A stretch of DNA of 64,000 nt from Megaleporinus macrocephalus (GCA_021613375.1 CM038720.1:9115962-9179961); one strand, 5' to 3'; shown: positions 24,088 through 34,720, counted from the first letter of the stretch. A program made the numbers and translations. Notes: generated from the sequence alone by a model not told the origin.

Positions 24088-24539
24088 CATACTACCGCTC
24101 AAAAGTTTAGGATCACTTTAGAATTTAATTTCATGCAATTTTCATGTAATTCACAAACAATATTGTCAACATTTCACAATTAATTTAAGAGTATCAGACG
24201 ATTTTTAAAGAATAAAAATGTTTGTCTGTCTAAATCTCCTGGTACGGCCGCCAATCCAAGTTAAGGATGTTATTGGACTAATTGGTTGTTAGGACACTCT
24301 TTCTCAATTGTGATGCACAGCTGAAAAACATTCTACTAATAAGTGAGTATAAAAGGGAGAACAACATTCTAGGTTAGTTTAGTATCTGAAGATCAGCAGT
24401 TGATGGCTTGCTGACCGACTCACAATGACCAGAAAGAAACAACTTTCTTTAGAGACCCGTCAGTCCATTGTTGTGTTAAGGAAGAAGATACTCCATTAAA
24501 AACAAGAACATTTCAGTGTGATCCCAAACTTTTGAGTGG

Positions 24540-24544
<5 letters not shown>
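24088..24544 (+). mobile_element. Tc1-type MITE (family CTACCGCTCAAAAG), copy 1
   Basis: The left end is CTACCGCTCAAAAGTTTAGG and the right end is its inverse, CCCAAACTTTTGAGTGGTAG. Near the right end, a short frame starting MTRKKQLSLETRQSIV resembles the first residues of Tc1 transposases (recalled form MTRTKELSKDTRD...), so this is an internally deleted Tc1 element. It is flanked on both sides by TA repeats, as expected for TA-targeting elements. Other copies are at 26679, 28854, 36078 and 63893. Confidence 0.88.

Positions 24545-24551
<7 letters not shown>

Positions 24552-24632
<81 letters not shown>
24552..24632. repeat. (TA)n microsatellite, ~81 bp
   Basis: Uninterrupted TA tract abutting the Tc1-type MITE. 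A YIYIYI-type ORF over it is spurious. Confidence 0.97.
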
Positions 24633-24634
<2 letters not shown>

Positions 24635-24956
24635 CTAATGGATCTACACATACAAAAAAGAAAGGACTTATTAAAGAGAGAAATGAACAGAAATAAGTTT
24701 ATAAATAAAATCCCACATGCAGTGCATCTCAGGCAGGTGTTTGTTTATCACTTCAGGTAAAACCTCTCTCCTTCTCTGTTGCCTCTATTCATACAAAAGA
24801 ACAAACGAGGTGTGTCTCTCGGCTAATGCGTCAATGTGTGATCGAAGGAGGACAAAAAACAAAACAAACAAAAACAAAAACAAAGAAAAACAGGAAGTGG
24901 AGACCAAACGTGAAGGCAGCAAAGTTGTCTAGGACATGAAAACGCGCCATACAAAC

Positions 24957-25136
24957 CTGGGCTTTTAAACTGATCCGGGCTGTGCAGGTGCTGCAGGGGC
25001 GAGTTGCAGGCAGACGTGGCGTGCTCGCTTTGCAGCATCTGAGCCGCCTGGGGGCCCAGGGAGCCATAGTCCGCAAAGGAGCAGGGTGCCCCCCGCTGGT
25101 CACTGGGCGCGGAATAAAACCCGTAATCGGGAAAGC
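24957..25136 (-). CDS. msi2: msi2 alternative in-frame exon, 60 codons
   Basis: The exon is 180 nt, a multiple of 3, and phase 1 at both ends. The acceptor is ...CTCCCAG (complement of 25137-25143) and the donor GTTTGT (24951-24956). After completing a Gly codon it reads FPDYGFYSAPSDQRGAPCSF, ADYGSLGPQAAQMLQSEHAT and SACNSPLQHLHSPDQFKSP, ending with the first base of a Gly codon that the 17269 exon completes. It can be included or skipped without changing the frame, so it is a cassette exon by structure. The encoded segment is polar and low in predicted order, with no enzyme or RNA-binding motif. I believe similar segments occur in predicted fish and amphibian Musashi isoforms, but not in the main mammalian MSI2 form. 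Same strand and order as the other msi2 exons. Confidence 0.9.
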
Positions 25137-25143
25137 CTGGGAG

Positions 25144-25240
25144 ATACAGTACAGGGGTGGAGGAGGAGGAGGGAAAGGAAGAGGGAAAGGAGGAGTTGGA
25201 GGTGGGGAGGAGGTTAGGGATGGGGGGAGGGGGGGTGGAT
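25144..25240 (-). promoter_or_regulatory. Extended polypyrimidine tract at the cassette-exon acceptor
   Basis: On the plus strand 25155-25240 is almost entirely G and A. In the transcript it is a ~90-nt C/U tract ending about 20 nt before the CAG acceptor, with CUUCCU, UCUUCC and CCUCCU motifs. Such tracts are typical PTB-type repressor sites at regulated exons. The mirror-like purine/pyrimidine asymmetry could also form H-DNA. Function is inferred. Confidence 0.7.
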
Positions 25241-25699
25241 CGGCATCATTTTGGGGACAAATTCTTGCATGGTACACAGTCATGTTGGCAAGCCATGTGT
25301 TGGTGCGTGGTGCTGGTGAGAGTGGCTTAGGTCGGCTACGCGGCGCTCCGTCCTACCCGGACTGTAGCCAGCGGCCGAGCCCGTCTACCTGCTTCTGATG
25401 AATAATAAGAATTAGACTATGCTGGTGGATACAAAGGGGGTGGAAAACAGTAGCAGGCCAAAGTTTGGAGCTGATAGAATGTTTTCTTGTTCAGCTGAAA
25501 GCTATTGAACACTGTTTCTAACACAAAGAGTGAAGTTTACAGCTTGTGTATTATTTTATTAAACGTAAACATTTCTAAATGTCTCGACAGCCAAAAAATA
25601 CAGCAGTACAAGTACTTTAAATTATCAAAAATGCTAGATTATTTGGATTTGAACCCATTTCGGTCATCACCTAATTCATTCTTTGCTATTTTATAGCGT

Positions 25700-25985
25700 T
25701 GATGATTTCTTTTTTTTTATTCTATGTTTATTTGAGAAGGAAAAGCCTTACATTTCACCTTTTTCTACATATCTGACACATCTGAAACAAAAAAAAAACA
25801 TAAATACAAGGCTTCCTCCTGTTTTTCTGGGAACATAACCATGAACTACACATGAATAAAATAAATGATAATAATAATAAAAATAACTACAACAACCATA
25901 ATAACAAAAGCAATAATAATAAATGAATAGAAGTAATTAAAAAAATAAATCAATAAAATAAATAACAAAAAAAAAAATTGGGGTT
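25700..25985. repeat. A-rich low-complexity tract with AATA/AAATAA repeats
   Basis: Near-continuous A-rich sequence (ATAATAATAATAAAAATAAC and similar) with a poly-T run at the left. No gene. Confidence 0.8.
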
Positions 25986-26004
25986 TTTCTTTTAAATACA
26001 TACT

Positions 26005-26513
26005 AGGGGTGGGCGATATGGCCCTAAAATAATATCACGATATTTCATGGTGTTTCTGTGATAATGATACTCTTGGCGATATGATAAAAACATTGAATTA
26101 AAAAAAATATTTCAAGAACACACTACTGCATACTACTGCACTATTGCATATGCTATGATATGGCACACCCCTAACTGAGATATTAAAAAACACAAGAATT
26201 TCCATCAGATTGTAACAGAAGTCAATGATCCAGAATGTCACGATACTAAATAATGCACTCCAAATATCTCCATATATCCAGGACTGAAATAAAGTGAATG
26301 ATACTGGACAGATAAAATCTGTCTCTAGTAGATATAATGGGAAATGAGAAAAATGTGAATTTTTCTTTTACTAAAAACAGTAAAAAGTAGTACCTGATGT
26401 GATAATTAGTGATGGGTGATATGGTACGATATTTCAGGGTATAATATCGTTCACCATATTCAAAAATGTTGGCGATATTATTGTGTACGATACGATATGG
26501 CACACCCCTACTA
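26005..26513. mobile_element. hAT-like MITE remnants (GGGGTGGGCGATATGG type), two adjacent copies
   Basis: TAGGGGTGGGCGATATGG at 26006 pairs with ATATGGCACACCCCTA at about 26157-26172. A related pair, GATGGGTGATATGG at 26412 and ATATGGCACACCCCTA near 26496-26511, follows in the same orientation. Internal sequence is rich in CGATAT/ATATCG. I did not find a convincing target duplication, so copies may be truncated. Superfamily by resemblance to common fish elements. Confidence 0.6.
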
Positions 26514-26678
26514 CAAACTATACTTTAAGCAATATATCATTAAATCTTTTATTTATTCTTGTAAAGAGGAATGGAAATCTGGTCTTATTGGTTTGTTGTA
26601 CTCTATAAATCTTTTCCATATCTGGTTAAATTAGTCTTTTTGCATACAAAGAGAGAAAGATAAGTCTTCCATTACATA

Positions 26679-27185
26679 CACTACCGCTCAAAAGTTTGGG
26701 ATCACAGTGAAATGTTCTTGTCTTCAATGGAGTATCTTCTTCCTTAACACAACAATGAACTGACGGGTCTCTAAAGAAAGTTGTTTCTTTCTGGTCATTT
26801 TGAGTCGGTCAGCAAACCATCAACTGCTGATCTTCAGATACTAAACTAACCTAGAATGTTGTTCTCACTTTTATACCCACTTATTAGTAGAATGTTTTTC
26901 AGCTGTGCATCACAATTGAGCAAGAGTGTCCTAACAACCAATTAGCCCAATAACATCCTTAACTTGGATTGGTGGTCGTACCAGGAGGTTTAGACAGAGG
27001 ACTGAGAATTACTGATAATAGACTATATGCAAAATAAGCCTTTATACAAAAATAGACTTTAATACAAACATTTTTATTCTTTAAAAATCATCTGATACAC
27101 TTACATTAATTGTGAAATGGACAATATTGTTTGTGAATTGCATGAAAATTGCATAAAAGTGATCCTAAACTTTTGAGCGGTAGTG
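26679..27185 (-). mobile_element. Tc1-type MITE, copy 2
   Basis: Inverted termini CACTACCGCTCAAAAGTTTG and AAACTTTTGAGCGGTAGTG, with TA on each side (26677-26678, 27186-27187). The Tc1 transposase-like start codon region lies near the left end in reverse orientation (TGGTCAT near 26793). About 507 bp, 50 bp longer than copy 1 owing to an extra segment (CTATATGCAAAATAAGCC). Confidence 0.92.
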
Positions 27186-27589
27186 TATAACTCGTGAATT
27201 ATGTCCAGTTATTCATTCACAGTGGGGGGCATAGTGTTTAACTATATTAAGAGCATAAGCATTAATTTCTTTTCCTTTTTATTCAGTGTTGTAGGTGTGA
27301 TATTGCACAAATATACAGTACAACAGTATATGGCAGTGGCAGTAGGTGTGAGAGAAGAGCCCATGAGCTGCCTGCCACTGCACATTAAAGAAACAGCCGT
27401 AGCCAGCCTAGGAGGAACCTCGTTGAGACTAACTAGGACTGAGTGAACGGACCTGGCGTTAACTTGAGGGATCCGTGAGAGGCGGTACATCTCTGAGCAC
27501 AATCGGTCTTGTTCACACAATAGCACTCTCTAATAGTCTTTTTAAGGAATCTGCTTTTTTTATTTTTGAATTCACACAAAACATCAATA

Positions 27590-28290
27590 ATTGATTTCCA
27601 ACCTCTCTATTCTCCGAGATGCAGCTAGAGACCCGGAGCCTTTCGCGTCTGCTTCCGCGCACAATCCGAGAAGGCCCGCATTCGTGTTTACTGGCCATAA
27701 ACATTAGGGAGGATCCAAAGCACAAAGCGCCGGGCCCTCTTTGCGTCTTGGCCCGGTCTCACAAAGACACCTCGCTTTCACCCAGATGGCAGATTAGCGA
27801 CGCTTCAGAAAGTGTCATTGACTAGCGCGAGCCGCATTGACATTTATAGCTCGTCCCCGTAATCTGAGGCACGGGGCTTGTATAAAAGAGGCCTATTAAA
27901 AGCCATCGGTGCCTCTCGCACCCTCTTTCCAGCGCAGGAGTTAATCCACTCAAGGCGGGAGCGAGATTGGCAGCGCAGGCCTTTCATCCCGGGGGCCCCC
28001 CAGGGCGTATTTGTTTTTCATTTGGGTCCCTAAGCAAAAAGAGAAGGCCCGCAGCCTCGCCTCACCTAGCCAGCGCTGATTATACTGTCAGCAACTGCCA
28101 AATGCAATCTACCAGGCAGAACAGGTCCTCCGCCAGCGCCGCCGCCGCACCTTCCCCCTCTATCCTCAGCGGCTTGCGGGCAGCACGCCCGCTTCAAATT
28201 ACGGTAAGCGGCTGGTGGAATGGCACCGCGCCCGTGCTGCCTACTTACTGGAACGTATAGCTCCACAAATCGGACAAAGCTGCACGAAAA
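27590..28290. other. Complex GC-richer block, candidate conserved non-coding region
   Basis: Repeat-free, balanced sequence with features such as GGCCATAAACATTAGGG (near 27694), TATAAAAGAGGCCTATTAAAAGCC (27881-27904) and CCTCGCCTCACCTAGCC. The ORFs of 60-97 codons on both strands lack domains and splice context. The contrast with flanking MITEs suggests selection against insertions, but that is inference. The TATAAAA near 27881 is noted without claiming a promoter. Confidence 0.35.
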
Positions 28291-28418
28291 AACGCTTTAT
28301 TTACATCTTTGTTAAAGGCCAACGAAGAATGTGAGCTGGAATACAAGAGACAGGGCTTAAGAGAAGTGTGTAAAGATTACACTCTTCCTTCAATTCTTAG
28401 ACTTTTATTAATCCTGAG

Positions 28419-28450
<32 letters not shown>
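28419..28450. repeat. (TA)n microsatellite
   Basis: Short TA tract in AT-rich sequence extending to about 28490. Confidence 0.93.
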
Positions 28451-28451
<1 letters not shown>

Positions 28452-28634
28452 TCAGTGCTATATATAGTATATATATGTAGTATTATATAGTGGCCTGCCA
28501 CATGGGTATATACAACTAGATAGTAGCCCCCATTGCTTTGAAGGCAGGATTGCATACACCTGGTTTAGCTTCACAAGGACCTTTTCTCCACCCGGTTAGA
28601 AGTTTCAATCTTATATTTCCAACTGTTTAACTTG

Positions 28635-28830
<196 letters not shown>

Positions 28831-28853
28831 ATATATATATATATATATATATA

Positions 28854-29468
<615 letters not shown>

Positions 29469-29479
29469 AGGCACAAAGA

Positions 29480-29671
29480 TGCATCTCATTAGAACACAGC
29501 AGTGTTTACCTTGTGTTTACATTTTATGATGAATAGACTAATAGAAATTCTTGAAAATAGCTTGGAAAACATTCTGGTTCCATTGACTTACATTAAAAGT
29601 AAAGACAGTTTTTGGCCTCTCCTGTAAAGTTGCTATTTCAGAGATACTTGTTTTTCTATGGACAGCGATAA
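29480..29671 (+). mobile_element. 248-bp MITE, 5'-truncated copy
   Basis: Contains GATGAATAGACTAATAGAAA, GGTTCCATTGACTTACATTA, GGCCTCTCCTGTAAAGTTGC and the intact right end GGACAGCGATAA followed by TA. The left end is missing. Confidence 0.85.
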
Positions 29672-29984
29672 TATGCGACTGAATACTTGACATAGAAATG
29701 TAAAGTGCTGAGATGTTTATATAGTTTGGGATGTGAAGGGACTCAGGTACTCGACCAGGGTGCGGATAATTCTTGTTTCGTACCGCGCCGTACCACACAG
29801 TGGAGAAACGCCTCTTGGTTTGATACTATGTCACTGACTGCCACTCTGTCCCTAAACCTGGTGCAGGCAGGGGGCAGGGAGACGATCCCGCTCTCCTAAT
29901 GACTCATCTCTGATAGGACTGCAGCAGCTTCAGAGCACACTGCGCTGCCCACTGCGGCTCCTGCTGCTGACTCACCACATCCAC

Positions 29985-30110
29985 ACCTGCACACACACAA
30001 ATTCTACACGCCTCGTCCCATTGTCTGTCACCGCGTCCCTTTCACATGCCTCCATCAGGCAGCTGGCATGCCCACACATAGACACATAGACACACACACA
30101 CACTCAGTGC
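29985..30110. repeat. (CA)n-rich low-complexity patches
   Basis: CACACCTGCACACACACAAA at 29980-30001 and ACACATAGACACACACACACACTC near 30081-30104. No gene. Confidence 0.75.
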
Positions 30111-30438
30111 TACGCAGCTGCATGTCCTTAAAACACCACTGCTGCCCCATCTCCCCTCCAGCACACACGCAAAGTCTCCCAACAGCTCGCCGGCACACTT
30201 CCAAGTTCTCAGTTCAATGAGTATCCACTGTATATGACTTGACACCTTGAGAATATCTGATAGGACAGGACACTGTCGTCACTGTCATAAGGAAATCTTA
30301 GAAATGGTGTATCTATAAATCCATGAATGTTACACAGTTTATTCCCTATTTTGGATCGTTGTGGTCCATGTGTTGTGAAATGATCACATGACGGAGCACA
30401 ATGGGGTACATAAATTTACTTAAGTACTAAGAATGATA

Positions 30439-30686
30439 TTGTCTCTGTCCAATGGAAAACATGGGTTTTCATTTTTTTTGTTGATTTTAAGTTTTTTACA
30501 TCATTTGAACACACCAATGGCCTTTTACCTTGTGCAAAAATTTAATGACTAATGGACCAATAGAAATGCTCCAAAATAGCTTGGAAAAAATTCTGTTTCC
30601 ATTGACATTGAAAGTAAAGTAGGTTTTTGGTCTCTCCTGTAAAGTTGCAATTTTGGAAATTCTTGTTTTTCATTGGACAGCGACGA
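30439..30686 (+). mobile_element. 248-bp TA-flanked MITE, complete copy
   Basis: Left end TTGTCTCTGTCCAATGGAAA, right end TTTTTCATTGGACAGCGACGA, both bordered by TA (30437-30438, 30687-30688). 248 bp, no ORF. Inverted termini with a TA duplication point to the Tc1/mariner superfamily. Confidence 0.92.
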
Positions 30687-30939
30687 TATGACCCATGCGT
30701 TAGAGTTAATCTCAAATTGTCTCTATGAAATAAAAGCTTGGATACAACAGAAACTTTTTCAATTAAATTAAAAGAATGAGACTGTTTTAGTAGGTAGGCA
30801 GCCTACTATGCTGAAGATCACTAATTTTAATCTTATTATAAATGGTGTGCTGATACTACCCTCTTCTCAGGCTCGAAATATGGGGGTCACGTTTGATAGT
30901 CACCTAAATTTTGACATTTAGAAATTTTAAAAACAAGAA

Positions 30940-31220
30940 ATTTTAAAAACAAGAAATAAAAAAAGACTTTTGACCTCCACATTTAACCCATCCATGCAGT
31001 GAAACACCCACATACACACACACATCAGTGAACAAACACACTAGGGGGCAGTAAGCACTAGGGGGCAGTGGGCAGCCCTATCCACGGCACCTGGGGAGCA
31101 GTTGGGGGTTAGGTGTCTTGCTTAAGGGCACTTCAGTCGTGGTCTGCCTGTCCTGGGGATCGAAGCGGCGACCTTCTGGTTACAAGACTGGATCCCTAAC
31201 CTTCAGGCCATTTAGACTTT
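30940..31220. mobile_element. SINE-like repeat inserted in the LINE
   Basis: It has the run CCACATTTAACCCATCCATG, the CACTAGGGGGCAGT motif, CACCTGGGGAGCAGTTGGGG, GGTGTCTTGCTTAAGGGCAC and an end GGTTACAAGACTGGATCCCTAACC. The same order is seen at 50500-51805 and, partially, at 59005-59110. AGACTTTT lies on both sides (near 30966 and 31214) and could be a target duplication. Class by resemblance. Confidence 0.7.
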
Positions 31221-31672
31221 TAAACTATTACTAAAGTGTTTTTTTATTATTATCTCAGAAACATTGCTAGACTTCGGTCCTTTCTATCAGCTTCTGATGC
31301 GGAGAAGCTTGTTGATGCCTTCATCTCTTGTAGGTCGGACTATTCTAATTCTCTTTTTGCTGGTTTACCTGAAACATCTCTTCAGAGGCTTCAGTATGGT
31401 GAGAATTGTGCTTCCAGAGTTTGAACTTGTACGTCTCCTCAAGCTCATATTACTCCTGTGCTGGAAAGACTGAACTGGCTCCCTGTCTCTGCCCATATTG
31501 ATTTTAGAACTCTCGTGCTGACGTATATGGCGGTGCATGGTACAGCTTCAGGGTATTTGGTAAAGTAGGCTTTAGGCTCTGTTGATACTGTTACTCTACA
31601 GCAGCCTGTTTGTAAACTTAGGTCAGTGGGGGAGCGAGCATTTTCTGTGGAATGCCTTCCCAGTGTCGTAAC

Positions 31673-31960
31673 CAGTTCAGAGTATTAGCTGTTATTCTTG
31701 GGAACGCGGTTCTCCGTTAGATCTCAAACCCTGGTCTCAATCGTGTCTCCAGCTGCATTGGCTTTTATAGGCCCACCTTCCTGCCCCTTCTGGCCCATGT
31801 GGTAACCCTGGTCAGTCGTAATTCTCTGGGTGGACAGCGGTTCTTGAATAGAAGTTCCCAAGATAAGTCGCAGGGTCCGCTAAGCCAGATATGGGAAGCC
31901 CTATATGGTGAGGGTCCCGAAAAGCCCTGACCTTCCCGCGAACTCTACAGCATTCTGTGT
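31673..31960. mobile_element. Dispersed repeat, also present at 60960-61220
   Basis: Shared blocks with the second copy: CCTGGTCAGTCGTAATTCTC (GTCGTTATTCT there), AATAGAAGTTCCCAAGATAA, CCCTATATGG and AAAAGCCCTGACCTTCCC. Inserted in the LINE remnant. No ORF. I cannot name the family. Confidence 0.6.
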
Positions 31961-32097
31961 GCCATCTGTAAACATACATATCTTTTAAACTTAAGGATTT
32001 TCCTTGTTTTTAATTTAATTTGTATACATACATTTTTGAATTAAGTGGTTATTGTGTTTCTGTGTAGTGCTTTGGGTTTGAGAAAGGCGCATTATAA

Positions 32098-32141
<44 letters not shown>
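32098..32141. repeat. (ATT)n microsatellite at LINE 3' end
   Basis: About 14 ATT units directly after the LINE tail, as usual for L2-type 3' ends. Confidence 0.95.
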
Positions 32142-32142
<1 letters not shown>

Positions 32143-32168
32143 CAAAAAAAAGGAAATTGTGTTTTAAG

Positions 32169-33039
32169 TAGAGATGGACCGATCAGCGTTTTTGAGGCCG
32201 ATTCTGATCGCCGATCACCTTTCAGCTCGATCAGTCGATAGCCAATACCGATAGAGGGCGGGGCTACATGTAGTTATTAGCGCAAGCAAGTCATGAAACA
32301 TGGTCTAAACTGGTTTATTACCATTTTTAACCAGCTCATATGAAAATTGACAGTAAATAGACAGTAAATAAACAAAGTAAATCAAACAAATATCCCCAAC
32401 ACTGTAATCATTACATTTAGACCTTAATTTAACACTAAAAAGGCTAATTAAATAAATACAGTAAAAACTGCAGTCATTAAACGCAGACTTTGTTATTTTA
32501 AACTAAATCTGTAATCATTAAATGTAGATCTTGAATTGTAGCTGCTGTTCTGTTTGTACTGGTCAGATCTGGTCTGTATGTGTTCTGGGTTATTAGTTTT
32601 GTGCTAGCTGTGTGTGCTAGCTCTGCTGTTTACTGATACTCACTGTATTCAGCTGTGTGCAGTGCTGTATCAGATTAATAGTGTTAAATGTCTTTGTCTT
32701 GGTTCCTCAACGAGACACACTGATTTTACTAATTTTAAAAATGTCCTGGATGAGTCTGAGTCACATACGGTAACAAACTGCCAGACGGACGCTTCAGTCA
32801 GTCTGTGGAAAATAAAAGGTTATGTGTTTCCACCTAGTGGTTCAGATAGGAATTGCAGGGACCTGGCCGGAGGGGGTTTCAACGAAACATTAGCTGGAAA
32901 TACAGAAATTGGGCTCTTTTGTTTAACGCCATCGATTGGCTCTCGGGATCGGCTAAATTGGAGAAATATCGGCCGATCGCATATTTCGATAAAAAATCGT
33001 CCGATACCGATACATAGCTGATCGATCCTTCCATCTCTA
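32169..33039 (+). mobile_element. Non-autonomous hAT element, family GAGATGG, second complete copy
   Basis: Starts TAGAGATGGACCGATCAGCG and ends GATCGATCCTTCCATCTCTA, flanked by an exact 8-bp duplication GTTTTAAG (32161-32168 and 33040-33047). About 871 bp, with terminal and internal blocks shared with 8863-9677 (GGGGCTACATGTAGTTATTA, AGCGCAAGCAAGTCAT). Overlapping ORFs on both strands have no transposase motif. Its location next to the LINE (ATT)n tail shows a busy insertion site. Confidence 0.93.
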
Positions 33040-33299
33040 GTTTTAAGATTTTTTTTCTGCCATCGTCTAGACAGCATCCGATTCTTATGACAGCAGCCTC
33101 AATTCTTTGCTTGTTGTTGAGAATCACAGTGCAGAGAGAGCAGGAGGCCACAAGCTGGGTCAAGCTGGGCCACCTTCAGTAGGTTGGGGAGATCTCCTGG
33201 AGGAGTACAGAAGGAACAAGAAGTGTCTCAGCGGCTCCGTTGGGAAACACCGCAGGGGATAGAGCTCATCGGATGCCCCGTACCCTTCCCCATTCACCT

Positions 33300-34110
33300 C
33301 ACCCCACCCCATCCCTTCCCATCTCCGCCTACGGCCTAAGCGTTCTGGAAGGATCCCGACTTTCACGGTAAATATCCATCCTTTCAGCTGAGCTTTAATT
33401 GCGTGGAGACCAAACATTACAAAAGAAAGGAAAAGAGAAGAGAGAGAGAGAGAGAGAGAGAGAAAGAAAGAGAGTGAGAGGAGGATTTCTTTTTTCTTTT
33501 TTCGCTTTAATCCACTTTCAACGTGCATGCAAATAGCCCGTCGCCCTTGAGTTTCAAAGTGGGTTCCGTGCTCCTTGCTAATTAGACAAGCTTCCCCGGC
33601 TTCCTCTCCTCTTTCTAATTAGAATCTTTAATAACAAACAAGCGTCGACCTTTACAAAAGGCTTCGCCACAATCTCCTCCATTAGTTAAACGGATGAGGA
33701 GGGAAGGGGTTAGAGAACAAACCCCCGCCCCACGCCACCACCCCTTCCCCAACAACCCCCCCCCCACACCCCACCGAAGCTCCATCCAAGAGCCACGGGC
33801 CTTGCCAGCGGCCCACAATGTCGGCTTCCTGTTGCAATCTGCGCGAGGCAGCGGATTTGGGGGGGCCGATGATAGCGGGAGGGAAGCGACAGGACACAAA
33901 GACGACATCGGCGGCGCACAACAAATACACATGGCAGCTTTGTTTGCTCTGACACGGACAATTAGCCCTCAGCTGCCGGCGTCTCGCAGCCGGGAAGGTC
34001 TTATCTAATAAAGGCAGGCAAAATGACTTTTATTGTTCAGGTAGATTGCCTCTAATGATAGTGCCATCAGTGTAAAAGGATATGAATAAAAATGGGGCTG
34101 TTGGGAAGAG
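33300..34110. other. Complex block with short simple repeats, candidate conserved non-coding region
   Basis: Apart from (GA)n at 33437-33476 this is complex sequence with features typical of developmental enhancers, for example GCTAATTAGACAAGC (33578-33592), TTTCTAATTAGAATC (33613-33627) and GGTCTTATCTAATAAAGGC (33997-34015). The many ORFs overlap on both strands and differ in frame; none has a recognisable domain. Conservation must be tested by alignment. Confidence 0.4.
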
Positions 34111-34112
34111 GT

Positions 34113-34135
34113 GGGGGGGGGGGGGGGGGGGGGGG
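34113..34135. repeat. G23 homopolymer
   Basis: Run of 23 G followed by CGGGTTGGGTTG. On the msi2 sense (minus) strand it is C-rich. G-quadruplex-capable on the plus strand. Confidence 0.93.
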
Positions 34136-34720
34136 CGGGTTGGGTTGTAGTGGGGGGCAGAAGAAAAAGAGAAAGTGGCTCTTCAGCGGAATGGCGGGAG
34201 CTGGAAAAGACACCATCTGGGGAGCGGCGCAATCTCTTGATTATCTTCCCGCGCTAATTTTCTTTTCGGCGCATACAAATGATTTACTTTGAGCAAAGGT
34301 GAGAAACAAGAGTGCGGTTGAGCCAAAGAGGCTCTTTCTTTCTTTCTTTCTCGCTTCCTTCCTTTCTTTCTTTCTTTCTTTCTCTTTCCCCTTACATCAA
34401 AGTTAGAGAAATAATGGTTTCTCTCTGATCTCGCTCGGAAAAGCACGTGTTCCTCGGCGGGGCCGAGCGCGTCGCCGAGCGCGTCGCCGGCCTCCTTTGG
34501 GAGCGCGACGGATGGAAAAGAAAGGAAGCCGTTTATTTGTGCGGCGTGAAGGCAAATTTGCAGCATGCTAATGAACAAATATCGAATGGCGATGTTAGAG
34601 CTGTGTGGACATCTGGTGCCACGCTGCATCAGCAGTACAACAACCTGCAATATCACAGGAGCCCCGTGTTTGGAATAATGGAGCTGCCAGCTTGTGTTTT
34701 GCATTAAAGCTTACGATCTG
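34136..34720. other. Complex block with (TTTC)n, candidate conserved non-coding region
   Basis: A (CTTT)n tract sits at 34331-34385. To its right, 34400-34710 is complex sequence (GCAAATTTGCAGCATGCTAA, TGCATCAGCAGTACAACAAC, GCTTGTGTTTTGCATTAAAG) of the kind often conserved in vertebrate introns. A minus-strand 173-codon ORF spans the (CTTT)n tract with low-complexity Lys/Arg sequence and is rejected. Confidence 0.4.

Larger units (their letters stand above)
17270..24956 (-). other. msi2: msi2 intron between the 60-codon exon and the tail exon
   Basis: Donor GTTTGT (complement of 24951-24956), acceptor CTTTAG (17270-17275), about 7.7 kb. It holds simple repeats, a candidate regulatory block (17405-17900), the ~366-bp satellite array (20930-23490) and a Tc1-type MITE with a (TA)n tract (24088-24632). 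In 17900-19000, 19890-20780 and 23500-24080 I see no gene, only mixed unique sequence. Confidence 0.9.
30836..32141 (+). pseudogene. Decayed L2-like LINE, reverse transcriptase C-terminal part and 3' tail, with two insertions
   Basis: Plus-strand pieces read GVTFDSHLNFD (near 30880-30915), RNIARLRSFLSASDAEKLVD, AFISCRSDYSNSLFAGLPET and, after a frameshift, ITPVLERLNWLPVSAHIDFR. These are segments I know from the end of L2/CR1-group reverse transcriptase ORFs. The 3' end GTGCTTTGGGTTTGAGAAAG followed by (ATT)n is typical of these LINEs. The frame is broken repeatedly, and the element is split by a SINE-like repeat (30940-31215) and a further dispersed repeat (about 31673-31960). It is a fossil with no activity expected. 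Confidence 0.82.

Noticed and set aside
24831..25283. 150-codon minus-strand ORF over the 60-codon msi2 exon
   Set aside because: Different frame from the in-frame msi2 exon and largely a translation of the polypyrimidine tract.
27881..27904. TATAAAA-like box as an intronic promoter
   Set aside because: A single motif without any start-site or downstream exon evidence.
34183..34704. 173-codon minus-strand ORF
   Set aside because: It crosses a (CTTT)n tract giving Lys/Arg-rich low complexity and has no family signature.
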